A stretch of 5,423 bases of DNA, taken from positions 1-5,423 of the forward strand of contig JAGYLT010000180.1 of NCBI GenBank assembly GCA_018400545.1, written 5' to 3'. Source of the stretch: Bacteroidales bacterium. Lineage in GTDB: Bacteria > Bacteroidota > Bacteroidia > Bacteroidales > 4484-276. This document shows positions 1-5,423 of the stretch, piece by piece (positions within the stretch are counted from its first letter, which is position 1; the number at the start of each line of letters is the position of its first letter). The translations under genes and the position numbers were made by a program. Below the pieces are notes generated by a model. The model saw nothing but the letters and a program-made list of their open reading frames with translations. It searched no databases and was not told where the DNA came from.

Positions 1-2783
1 ATTAATTCCCACATATCGAAACCTCCGTTGGTGTAACCTTGAGTTGTTGGGGGAGGCGTATAAACCGGATTCACGATTGTTGTACTGCTGAGTGAACCAT
101 TGCCAGCATAGGATTGCCAATAAAAGCTTGCTGCATTTGTAACCTCCCCCTGCAACTGATAGGTTTCATTTTGACAAATGGTGAAATTATCTCCTGCATT
201 GGCTGTGGGGGCGCCTTGAACAAATATCTCCACTTCATTCGACACCGCTGCGCCGTCCCAGTTGTCGGTGCATGTGCGGGCCAGCCTCCTGAACCAGGTG
301 GTTTGGGTAAGGGCGCCAGGTTGGTAATCTTCCGAATCGGAATTTGCAATATCATCCCAGGTTGTTATTGGCGTTACCGTACTCATCTGCCATTTATACT
401 CCAGCGTGCCAATGTGCCCAGAAGGGGCTACGCTATTTGAAATTTGCCCTGGTATGCTACCGGAGCAAACAGAAGCTGTGCCTGTTGCTATGGTTCCGCC
501 CGAAGTGGGGTTGATGCAACTGCTTGCAGGATCAGTGCCTTGTTTGTATTCAAAAGCGCCCATATCAATTGTTCCGGCCTGGGTATGGTCGGTTCCGTTG
601 AGTTTACGACCGAAGCCTGTGCCCCTGATGTCGTATTCTTCGCTATTGACGGCGGTGTTTCCGGCATCTACGCAGGGAGAAACACCGTAAACGCGCAAAT
701 CGCCTGCAGCGGCATCCACAAACAGCGGATCTGCATCGAGGTTGTTTCCGCCATCAACACCCAGGGAAGTATCCCAACTGCCTCCTGGCATACAGCCTTC
801 TATCAGGCTAAAACTGATTGACGGATTGGACATTTCAGCATTTAAAATCTGGCTTTTGACTTCTGCTGTGTTGCCATACATCACAACATTCACCAGGGCC
901 GGGCTGACGCCGAAAAAGCCTATGGCGCCTCCCGCCTGACCTCCTGCGTTGTTGCTGAACGTGACATTTACCAGGCTGGCTGTGCAGGGAGCTTCAGTCT
1001 GCGAATAAGAAAGCGCCCCAATAGCATTTTGTCCTACATTCCTATCGAAGACAACATTTGTAAGTGATGGATTGTTGGTTCCGGCCCTGTTATTACTAAT
1101 ACTTAAGGCGCCTCCCATCATTGCTGTATTTGCAATAAAAGAGACATTTTCTATCGTGGGATCGCAGGTGGAATGATCATCTGCAAAAAGATGTATTGCT
1201 CCACCTACTGTGGCAGAATTTCCAATAAACACCGAATTGGCAATCGTGGGACTGCAGTCAATACCGCTACCATTGCCCCAGCAAATCATTCCTCCACCTC
1301 CGATATCACCGCTGGGGTTATGTCCCCCTGTGATGGTAAAACCATCTACACGTGTGGAAGATGTAATAGAATAGGCGCCATAACCTTCGGCCAGAAGGAT
1401 AGTATAACTGTTGTCGCCAACAATGTCGTCGGTTGTTTCAGCGATATGATTCCCATCGGTGTTGAGGTCGTCCTGCCCGATATCGCCCGATAGGATGGTC
1501 GGATACAACGCTACATTGCGCTCGTTCAGCGAAGTCTCCGTGCCTGCAAAGCCACCGTATAAACCCACACCGTTCACGAGATTGAATGATGCTGACGGAT
1601 CGTCATCAGTAACATTGTCGCCGTTTACAGTCGGGTCATCGTCGTCTGGGTAATACACACCTTCTGCTACCCATATCTGACAGCCTTCGGCAAGGCCTGG
1701 ATGATTTAGCGCATCCTGAAGATAATTATGAGCATCCACCCACGAAGATCCATCATTGCTGCCGCCGGCATCGGCATCCACAAAGATGAAATCCGGCACA
1801 AACTCCTGCCAGCTCAAATATGGATACCCATCGTTGTTAACACCGTCTATTGTCCAAATATCGTCAGTGCCTGAGTCGTCATTTGGAGTTCCCACAAAGT
1901 CCCAGGCAGTGGTAAGCCCGACGGTTGAAACATCCGTAAAGGTGGCCAGGGTTTTCATTTCGCCGGTGGTTTTGCCGGTACCACCGTCACTCGTAGTTTG
2001 ACCTGAAGTTGTGATATCCCAGAAACAGTTTACATCAGTACCATAACTTTGTGCAAATAAACCACCTTTTGTGGCTGCATTTGCTACCGAACCGTATGCG
2101 AAGCAATTGCTAATTTCATCACCAGTAAAAGGATGCCCGATTAAACCGCCAAAGAAGCTCCCTGTCCCCTGAATTGAAGCGCCCGAATAAGAATCTGAAA
2201 TTGTGCCATTTTCAGAATATCCTACTAAGCCGCCAACATAATTATCTGACCCGTTAACATATCCGGTTGAAAAAACCTGTAATATCAAGGTGTTAGAAGC
2301 ATTGCCAACCAACCCACCAACATAAGCCTGCCCTGAAATATTTACATCTACAAGGCCGAGTTTTTCTATGGTTGCGGAACTTGTGAATCCAAACAAACCG
2401 ATAGCATCAGCTTCCGGACGATTAATAAACAGTCCTGTTATTGTGTGCCCGTTGCCTTTGTAAGTACCTTCAAATGGGTCGTTTGGAATAGACCAGCCAA
2501 CAAATAAACCTATCGGCGTCCAGCCTTGATTACTGTCCCAGGTATTAATAGATGGTACTGCATCAGCAAAATCAATATCTGCTGTCTGGATAAAATGCTT
2601 ATCCCACTCGCCAGAATTCTGGCTGATCCAATACAGATTTTGCCAGGTTGCAATTTGGTAAGGGCTGCCTGCCGTGCCATCACCAGTGGTTGGCGCAGTT
2701 GCCGTTTGCGCTGTTAGACAGTTTGTTGCGATTGTGCCGGCAAAGATCAGCAGCATCAATCTTCCGAGTAAGAATTTTTTCAT
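1..2783 (-). CDS. Large secreted GLUG / beta-helix / Ig-like surface protein, C-terminus cut by window edge
   Basis: One frame is open from ATG at 2783 to the left edge (927 codons plus two bases); I read it codon by codon and found no stop or frameshift. Residues 1-25 form a signal peptide (MKK, hydrophobic core 9-18) with likely cleavage at TA|Q26; C22 does not sit in a good lipobox. Residues 34-280 are a GLUG region: an entry GDGTAGSPYQIAT, GGLVG-type motifs from 128 to 244, and the typical closing CFWD (253-256) then TSGQTTSDGGTGKTT. Residues 330-747 are a parallel beta-helix: entry FVDADAGGSNDGSSW, LYGGFAG (408-414), GFTITGG (481-487), four FxxN coils, and the closing DADPLFVDA, SPCVDAG and GTIDMGAFEY. 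Residues about 757-856 and 857-915 look like Ig/PKD-like domains (YKWQMS, YQPGALTQTTWFRR, then NAGDNFTICQNETYQLQG). A C-terminal type IX sorting domain is expected outside the window. An adhesin or surface role is inferred; no catalytic motif is visible. Confidence 0.93.
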   Translation of the reverse strand, partial: MKKFLLGRLMLLIFAGTIATNCLTAQTATAPTTGDGTAGSPYQIATWQNLYWISQNSGEWDKHFIQTADIDFADAVPSINTWDSNQGWTPIGLFVGWSIPNDPFEGTYKGNGHTITGLFINRPEADAIGLFGFTSSATIEKLGLVDVNISGQAYVGGLVGNASNTLILQVFSTGYVNGSDNYVGGLVGYSENGTISDSYSGASIQGTGSFFGGLIGHPFTGDEISNCFAYGSVANAATKGGLFAQSYGTDVNCFWDITTSGQTTSDGGTGKTTGEMKTLATFTDVSTVGLTTAWDFVGTPNDDSGTDDIWTIDGVNNDGYPYLSWQEFVPDFIFVDADAGGSNDGSSWVDAHNYLQDALNHPGLAEGCQIWVAEGVYYPDDDDPTVNGDNVTDDDPSASFNLVNGVGLYGGFAGTETSLNERNVALYPTILSGDIGQDDLNTDGNHIAETTDDIVGDNSYTILLAEGYGAYSITSSTRVDGFTITGGHNPSGDIGGGGMICWGNGSGIDCSPTIANSVFIGNSATVGGAIHLFADDHSTCDPTIENVSFIANTAMMGGALSISNNRAGTNNPSLTNVVFDRNVGQNAIGALSYSQTEAPCTASLVNVTFSNNAGGQAGGAIGFFGVSPALVNVVMYGNTAEVKSQILNAEMSNPSISFSLIEGCMPGGSWDTSLGVDGGNNLDADPLFVDAAAGDLRVYGVSPCVDAGNTAVNSEEYDIRGTGFGRKLNGTDHTQAGTIDMGAFEYKQGTDPASSCINPTSGGTIATGTASVCSGSIPGQISNSVAPSGHIGTLEYKWQMSTVTPITTWDDIANSDSEDYQPGALTQTTWFRRLARTCTDNWDGAAVSNEVEIFVQGAPTANAGDNFTICQNETYQLQGEVTNAASFYWQSYAGNGSLSSTTIVNPVYTPPPTTQGYTNGGFDMWEL
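870..1229 (-). repeat. Pmp-like FxxN...GGA beta-helix coils, 30-residue pitch
   Basis: FIGN, FIAN, FDRN and FSNN begin at residues 519, 549, 579 and 609, exactly 30 residues apart. A degenerate MYGN at 635 comes 26 residues later. Each FxxN is followed by GGAI, GGAL, IGAL or GGAI, and preceded by P-(T/S/A)-(I/L)-x-N-V or a close variant. Paired FxxN and GGA motifs are the signature of the Chlamydial polymorphic membrane protein repeat (Chlam_PMP) and occur in many beta-helix surface proteins of other phyla. Cysteines at 510, 540 and 600 occupy equivalent places in three coils. Confidence 0.82.
2052..2402 (-). repeat. Tandem GLUG repeats, 28-residue (84-base) pitch
   Basis: Within the surface protein the motif recurs at residues 128-132 (IGLFG), 156-160 (GGLVG), 184-188 (GGLVG), 212-216 (GGLIG) and 240-244 (GGLFA). 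The steps are exactly 28 residues each time. Between them a second conserved patch (SGQAYV, NGSDNYV, QGTGSFF) precedes each motif. This matches the GLUG motif family (Pfam Glug), found in secreted adhesin-like and peptidase-associated bacterial proteins. The exact pitch suggests a regular solenoid or beta-roll; binding partner unknown. Confidence 0.85.
2711..2783 (-). other. Signal peptide of the large surface protein (Sec type)
   Basis: The first residues read MKKFLLGRLMLLIFAGTIA and continue to NCLTA|Q. This gives a positive N-terminus (K2, K3, R8), a hydrophobic stretch and a small residue before Q26, a cleavage context common in Bacteroidota exported proteins. Export across the inner membrane by Sec is therefore well supported. 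The coordinates run slightly past residue 24 and are approximate to one codon. Confidence 0.8.
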
Positions 2784-2833
2784 AAGATACCTCCGCTAAT
2801 TTTATTTTGGTTAAAAATTTATCTATCAATTAT
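2784..2833 (-). other. Short A/T-rich spacer between small AraC-type gene and surface protein gene
   Basis: Fifty bases separate the stop of the small regulator from the ATG of the surface protein. Apart from the GGAGG site I see no terminator hairpin and no convincing Bacteroidota promoter (TTG about 20 bases before TAnnTTTG). The short distance and shared strand make co-transcription plausible. Confidence 0.5.
2790..2794 (-). promoter_or_regulatory. Strong Shine-Dalgarno site for the surface protein gene
   Basis: On the minus strand GGAGG lies six bases before the ATG at 2783 (context AGCGGAGGTATCTTATG). It fixes the start of the surface protein. It stands out because the other two starts in the window have only A/T-rich leaders, and Bacteroidota genes generally lack good Shine-Dalgarno sites. 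Confidence 0.75.
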
Positions 2834-3184
2834 TTATGTCGAAATGTAATCGCCGGGCGTTATTCCCATTTCTTTCCTGAAGGCTTCGTAAAAAACCGAC
2901 CGGGAAGCAAAGCCGGATTCCATGGCAATATCAGATAGCTTTATTTTCCTGTCATTTTTCGCTTCTTTCATCAATGAGCAGGCGTACCTGATGCGAAAAC
3001 CGTTGATGAAATCATTGAAGTTGCTTTTAATAGTTGCGTTGAGCAAAGCGGCAAACTTTTGATAACCCAGCCCCATCTCCTTAGCTACCTCTTCAGCTCT
3101 GAGGGTGGGTATCAGGAAAAACTGTTGTGTCTCCATGAGATTTATCAGCGTAGCGATAAAGGCTTCCGGGTTTTCGCTATTCAT
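2834..3184 (-). CDS. Small AraC-type HTH DNA-binding protein
   Basis: This encodes about 116 residues (MNSENPEAFIATLIN..., ending GDYIST), essentially only the AraC/XylS-type DNA-binding domain (Pfam HTH_18). The first helix-turn-helix is about LRAEEVAKEMGLGYQKFAAL. The second is IKLSDIAMESGFASRSVFY, followed by EAFRKEMGITPGDY, which fits the family pattern GF.S.S.FY.AF.K..G.TP. It has no ligand-binding, TPR or membrane part, whereas AraC family members usually have one and are 250 residues or longer. I chose ATG 3184 because family similarity starts just after it. The frame stays open to a TTG at 3232 (132 residues), stopping upstream at 3236-3238; neither start has a Shine-Dalgarno site. 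Its C-terminal domain aligns with that of the neighbouring TPR-AraC regulator, so it could be a partial duplicate or a decayed regulator. A likely role is transcriptional control of the surface protein gene just downstream, inferred from position. Confidence 0.85.
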   Translation of the reverse strand: MNSENPEAFIATLINLMETQQFFLIPTLRAEEVAKEMGLGYQKFAALLNATIKSNFNDFINGFRIRYACSLMKEAKNDRKIKLSDIAMESGFASRSVFYEAFRKEMGITPGDYIST

Positions 3185-3242
3185 GCGGGAATTGTTTGCA
3201 ACAAAACTAATGTGAGAAGCTGCTGAAAACAAGAGCTATGAT

Positions 3243-3274
3243 GTCCGGATTCTTATAATTATAAAATTCCGGAC
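3243..3274. promoter_or_regulatory. 32-base near-perfect palindrome, candidate operator/promoter
   Basis: The left arm GTCCGGATTCTTATAA and the right arm TTATAAAATTCCGGAC are reverse complements at 14 of 16 positions with no loop. The inner 12 bases TTATAATTATAA are a perfect palindrome, and the outer 7 (GTCCGGA/TCCGGAC) pair perfectly. On the minus strand its centre includes TATAAT (3258-3263), with TTGTCG (3280-3285) 16 bases further upstream. It lies 58 bases before the ATG at 3184. No T-run follows on either strand, so a terminator is less likely than a binding site for a dimeric regulator. The bound protein is unknown. Confidence 0.55.
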
Positions 3275-3285
3275 AAAACCGACAA
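3258..3285 (-). promoter_or_regulatory. Possible sigma70-like promoter for the small AraC-type gene
   Basis: On the minus strand TTGTCG (3285-3280) and TATAAT (3263-3258) are separated by 16 bases. The -10 hexamer is perfect but overlaps the palindrome centre. Bacteroidota normally use TTG / TAnnTTTG promoters, which this does not match, so it may be a by-product of the A/T-rich dyad. Confidence 0.25.
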
Positions 3286-3350
3286 GGTCACTTTGCCGGA
3301 TTCACATCGTTCAAAAAAGTGTTAATGGTTCATTTGATGCATGTTACAGT

Positions 3351-3378
3351 AAAAAACTCATGCTGATCAATAGCTGAG
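3351..3378 (-). terminator. Candidate intrinsic terminator of the TPR-AraC gene
   Basis: Twelve bases after the regulator's stop, the minus strand reads CTCAGC, a nine-base loop, then GCATGAG followed by six T (3356-3351). The arms pair over six base pairs with one bulged A. The hairpin is short, but position and T-run fit a rho-independent terminator separating this gene from the downstream small regulator. Confidence 0.45.
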
Positions 3379-3390
3379 GGCAGGCCATCA

Positions 3391-5262
3391 TCATTTTTTG
3401 TACAAAATGTCATGGGATCGGGCAGATGTAAAATAATTTTCCATTTCAGGGTGTTGGTCTGATTTCTGAAACTCTGCCGGAGTCATTCCGGTTAGCTTTT
3501 TAAATGCTTTGTAAAATGTTGATTTAGAATGGAAACCTGAAATGGCAGCCAGGGCGTCAACGGACAGGTTACTGTTTTTGGGCAGTAAAAGTTGCCGGCA
3601 TGCCTCCTTCACGCGCAATTGGTTGATATAATCGGTAAAGGAGATGCTTTTTTGCCGGTTGAGAAAATTGGAGAGATAGGTTTGATTGGTGTTGAGCATT
3701 CCGGCCAGATCGGAGAGGGTAAGTTTGCTGTTGAGATAGGGTTTGCTGTTTTTCATTAGCCTGGCAATATTCCTCTCCAGATTATCACACATATCAGTAT
3801 TCATTCTGGAAATTTCAGATTGATTTTCCTTTATGTCTATTGTGCTTTTAATCTGTTGAACCATAGCGTGATGTGCAAGTGTGATTTTTTGCTTTTGCAG
3901 ATAAATCTTTACCAAAGTGGCTAAAATGAGTAAACTGAATACTATTATAATGATGATAAATGCCTTTTGCTTTCTTATCGTCCGGTTTTTGAAGAGTTGT
4001 GTTACCTGTAAATTTTGAACTGCCTGTTCAGCAGCAACAGATGCCATCAGCATAATACTTTTCGTAACCTCACTGGATGCTTTTAGCCTGTTGTTGTTGT
4101 CGGCAACACTTTTTGACAGGGCAGCATATTTTTCCTGCATAGGCAAAAAGTTTCTTCTCCTGAATATGGCAAGCATTGTATCGGCAAAAGCCTGCTGAAT
4201 GGAGGGCTCGTTCAAACTAAAAATGAGATGCATAGCTGAATCAGCATCAAGAGTCAAGGTATTCATATCGCATTGTGGGCTCTTCTGTCGCGCTTTGGCG
4301 AAATAAAGTTGTGCTTTCAGGAGTGATGAACCTGCCTGCACGCTAAGCTCAATTGCATTGTTCAGGTGCTCATTGGCAAGGGCTAAACTGTCATGATTAA
4401 AATAGTAGTGACTCAAAATCCGATGGGCATTGGCGGCGATTTCGTGGCGGTAAACATAATTCCTGCTTGCTGCTCCCCTTTCTGTTTCATTGCAAGGTTC
4501 AATATCAAGCAGATTTAATCCATGTTGCAGCATTTCGATTACTTGCCCATCGTTTCCGGCTAATACTCCAATCTCAGCAAGATAGTTATTGTTCTGTGCA
4601 AGGAGCAATGTCATATCAGGTGAAATGAGTTCACCCACGCGGTTAAGGTATTGTAATGCAACATCCCATTCCTTTGCAGCTTTATAGGCCAGCGCAATAT
4701 TCTGTAGCGCTATAGTTTGCAAATCGGCACTTTTGCTGTAAATTGAAATATTATTCGCCAACTGATACATATGGATGGCTTCATCAAAAAATTCAAACCT
4801 GAAAAATATGTTTCCAATGTCAATGTAAACTGATGCATTGGTTGAGTATGATCCGGGATGATCAACAAAAATCCGCACTGCATTGCCCAGCGCTTCTAGC
4901 GTCTTATAGGCATCAGGATGCCGATACTGATAAAGCTGTGCCAGGTGCATGTAAGCATAAAATTTCATTTGCGGAAGATTGAGCGAATCGAGCAGATCAA
5001 TGGTGTAATACAGCATCATTTCAGCTGAATCGGGATCGCTGACAAAATACTCCCAAACTTTGATCTCCAACGAATCGAGCAGGTGTGCAATATCAGGGTC
5101 AACAACCACCGGATCAATTTCAACAGGCGCTATTTCAATAGATTTTGATAAATAGGGAGGGGGGCTTTTGACGCAGGCAGAGAACAACATTAGCAGCGCT
5201 ATCAGCACGATACTGAAACTCCATTTAAAAGGTTCAATATCTCTGATTGTTTTGATCTTCAT
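3391..5262 (-). CDS. Membrane-anchored TPR sensor with C-terminal AraC-type HTH domain
   Basis: This 623-residue one-component regulator starts at ATG 5262 behind an A/T-rich leader. Residues 16-29 are hydrophobic after K2, K4, R7 and K13, and end FSAC30. That could be a lipoprotein signal (F at -3 is not ideal) or a signal anchor. Residues about 60-330 are helical TPR-like units, clearest at 143-175 (FFDEAIHMYQLA), 181-212 (LAYKAAKEWDVALQYL) and 278-308 (ALANEHLNNAIEL). Residues 434-453 are a transmembrane helix (AFIIIIIVFSLLILATLVKI), followed by a helical linker. Residues about 490-600 are the AraC-type domain: first HTH LTLSDLAGMLNTNQTYLSNF, second LSVDALAAISGFHSKSTFY followed by KAFKKLTGMTPAEF. 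The expected topology is TPR in the periplasm and HTH in the cytoplasm, as in similar Bacteroidota regulators; KNRTIRKQK just before the helix is unusually positive for a periplasmic side. Ligand and targets are unknown. The gene lies 58 bases after the preceding gene and upstream of the small AraC-type gene. Confidence 0.93.
   Translation of the reverse strand: MKIKTIRDIEPFKWSFSIVLIALLMLFSACVKSPPPYLSKSIEIAPVEIDPVVVDPDIAHLLDSLEIKVWEYFVSDPDSAEMMLYYTIDLLDSLNLPQMKFYAYMHLAQLYQYRHPDAYKTLEALGNAVRIFVDHPGSYSTNASVYIDIGNIFFRFEFFDEAIHMYQLANNISIYSKSADLQTIALQNIALAYKAAKEWDVALQYLNRVGELISPDMTLLLAQNNNYLAEIGVLAGNDGQVIEMLQHGLNLLDIEPCNETERGAASRNYVYRHEIAANAHRILSHYYFNHDSLALANEHLNNAIELSVQAGSSLLKAQLYFAKARQKSPQCDMNTLTLDADSAMHLIFSLNEPSIQQAFADTMLAIFRRRNFLPMQEKYAALSKSVADNNNRLKASSEVTKSIMLMASVAAEQAVQNLQVTQLFKNRTIRKQKAFIIIIIVFSLLILATLVKIYLQKQKITLAHHAMVQQIKSTIDIKENQSEISRMNTDMCDNLERNIARLMKNSKPYLNSKLTLSDLAGMLNTNQTYLSNFLNRQKSISFTDYINQLRVKEACRQLLLPKNSNLSVDALAAISGFHSKSTFYKAFKKLTGMTPAEFQKSDQHPEMENYFTSARSHDILYKK
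3901..3963 (-). other. Transmembrane helix of the TPR-AraC regulator
   Basis: Residues 434-454 of the regulator are almost all Ile, Leu, Val, Phe and Ala, including five consecutive Ile. It is the only clear internal membrane span and separates the TPR part from the DNA-binding part. Downstream residues include K452, K457 and K459, consistent with a cytoplasmic exit. Confidence 0.85.
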
Positions 5263-5320
5263 TACTGCGAAAATTTTTGTTCAAGAAACAGGTGAAAAAT
5301 GATTTTTAAATAAAAGTTTA
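5263..5320 (-). other. 58-base A/T-rich spacer upstream of the TPR-AraC gene
   Basis: This holds the leader of the regulator gene. I see no Shine-Dalgarno site, no strong hairpin and no convincing Bacteroidota promoter. The regulator may be co-transcribed with the gene entering from the right. Confidence 0.4.
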
Positions 5321-5423
5321 TCACTCCGCCGTCTTCGCCCACACCCTTTTCCCGTCAAAAGTTACGGCAATTTTCATGATGTTGGTGCAGCCCTGCTGGC
5401 GGAGTATGGCTTCGTACTGGCGG
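5321..5423 (-). CDS. C-terminal fragment of an unidentified protein
   Basis: The minus strand is open from the right edge to TGA at 5321-5323, immediately followed by an in-frame TAA. It gives 33 residues, starting RQYEAILRQQGCTNIMK and continuing IAVTFDGKRVWAKTAE. The composition is protein-like and G/C-richer than the adjacent spacer, and the other frames across this stretch are less convincing. I do not recognise the family. The start and most of the protein lie outside the window. Confidence 0.6.
   Translation of the reverse strand, partial: RQYEAILRQQGCTNIMKIAVTFDGKRVWAKTAE

Noticed and set aside
71..355. Minus-strand open frame of 94 codons in a second frame
   Set aside because: It lies inside the surface protein in a different frame. 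The main frame here encodes the Ig/PKD-like domains and continues without interruption, so this is a shadow rather than a frameshifted segment.
114..440. Plus-strand open frame of 108 codons
   Set aside because: It is fully antisense to the surface protein, whose frame shows recognisable domains throughout. Its own translation is Cys/Gly/Ile-rich and lacks any family feature.
406..939. Overlapping plus-strand open frames at 406-690, 444-821 and 742-939
   Set aside because: They mirror the Gly/Asn/Thr-rich beta-helix and Ig-like coding on the minus strand, overlap one another in different frames and show no domains.
1173..2001. Plus-strand open frames at 1173-1493, 1459-1653 and 1756-2001
   Set aside because: All are antisense to clearly recognisable beta-helix and GLUG coding. 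Pro/Ser-rich translations are what such antisense frames produce.
2052..2402. Regular 84-base spacing considered as a CRISPR or DNA tandem repeat array
   Set aside because: The units are divergent at DNA level and conserved only at protein level as GLUG motifs; there are no identical repeats with unique spacers.
2526..2717. Plus-strand open frame of 63 codons
   Set aside because: It is antisense to the start of the GLUG region (GSPYQIAT and following), with no leader or domain of its own.
2784..2833. Bacteroidota-type promoter directly before the surface protein gene
   Set aside because: The spacer is A/T-rich and contains a TTG, but no TAnnTTTG at suitable distance, so a promoter there cannot be supported.
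3243..3274. The palindrome as an intrinsic terminator
   Set aside because: No T-run follows on either strand and the centre is A/T-rich. A better hairpin with six T lies at 3351-3378.

Overview
This window looks like the chromosome of a member of the Bacteroidota. The evidence is a GLUG / parallel-beta-helix / Ig-like surface protein of the kind usually exported by the type IX secretion system, a TPR-membrane-AraC one-component regulator typical of that phylum, and signal peptides and intergenic sequence of matching style. Genus and species cannot be read from the sequence. Every supported gene lies on the minus strand, so transcription runs from the right edge to the left edge. There is no stretch above 300 bases without a gene.

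From right to left: (1) 5321-5423 holds the last 33 codons of an unidentified gene that enters from the right. (2) 3391-5262 encodes a 623-residue regulator with an N-terminal membrane or lipoprotein signal, a TPR sensor region, one transmembrane helix and a C-terminal AraC-type DNA-binding domain. A plausible intrinsic terminator (3351-3378) follows its stop. (3) 3233-3390 is a 158-base spacer with a 32-base near-perfect palindrome (3243-3274). Its centre contains a TATAAT hexamer, so it may be an operator or promoter. (4) 2834-3184 (possibly from 3232) encodes a short protein that is almost only an AraC-type DNA-binding domain. (5) After a 50-base gap, a very large secreted protein starts at 2783 behind a strong GGAGG ribosome binding site. 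It stays open for 927 codons to the left edge, where the window cuts it off.

The large protein is a mosaic: signal peptide, a GLUG repeat region with an exact 28-residue pitch, a right-handed beta-helix with Chlamydia-Pmp-like FxxN...GGA coils at an exact 30-residue pitch, and at least two Ig/PKD-like domains. Adhesion or another surface role is likely but is an inference from architecture. The layout suggests that the small AraC-type protein and the surface protein share a transcript started near the palindrome, with the membrane-bound TPR-AraC protein as a possible upstream sensor. That regulatory link is inferred from position only. I see no mobile element, CRISPR array, tRNA or rRNA.
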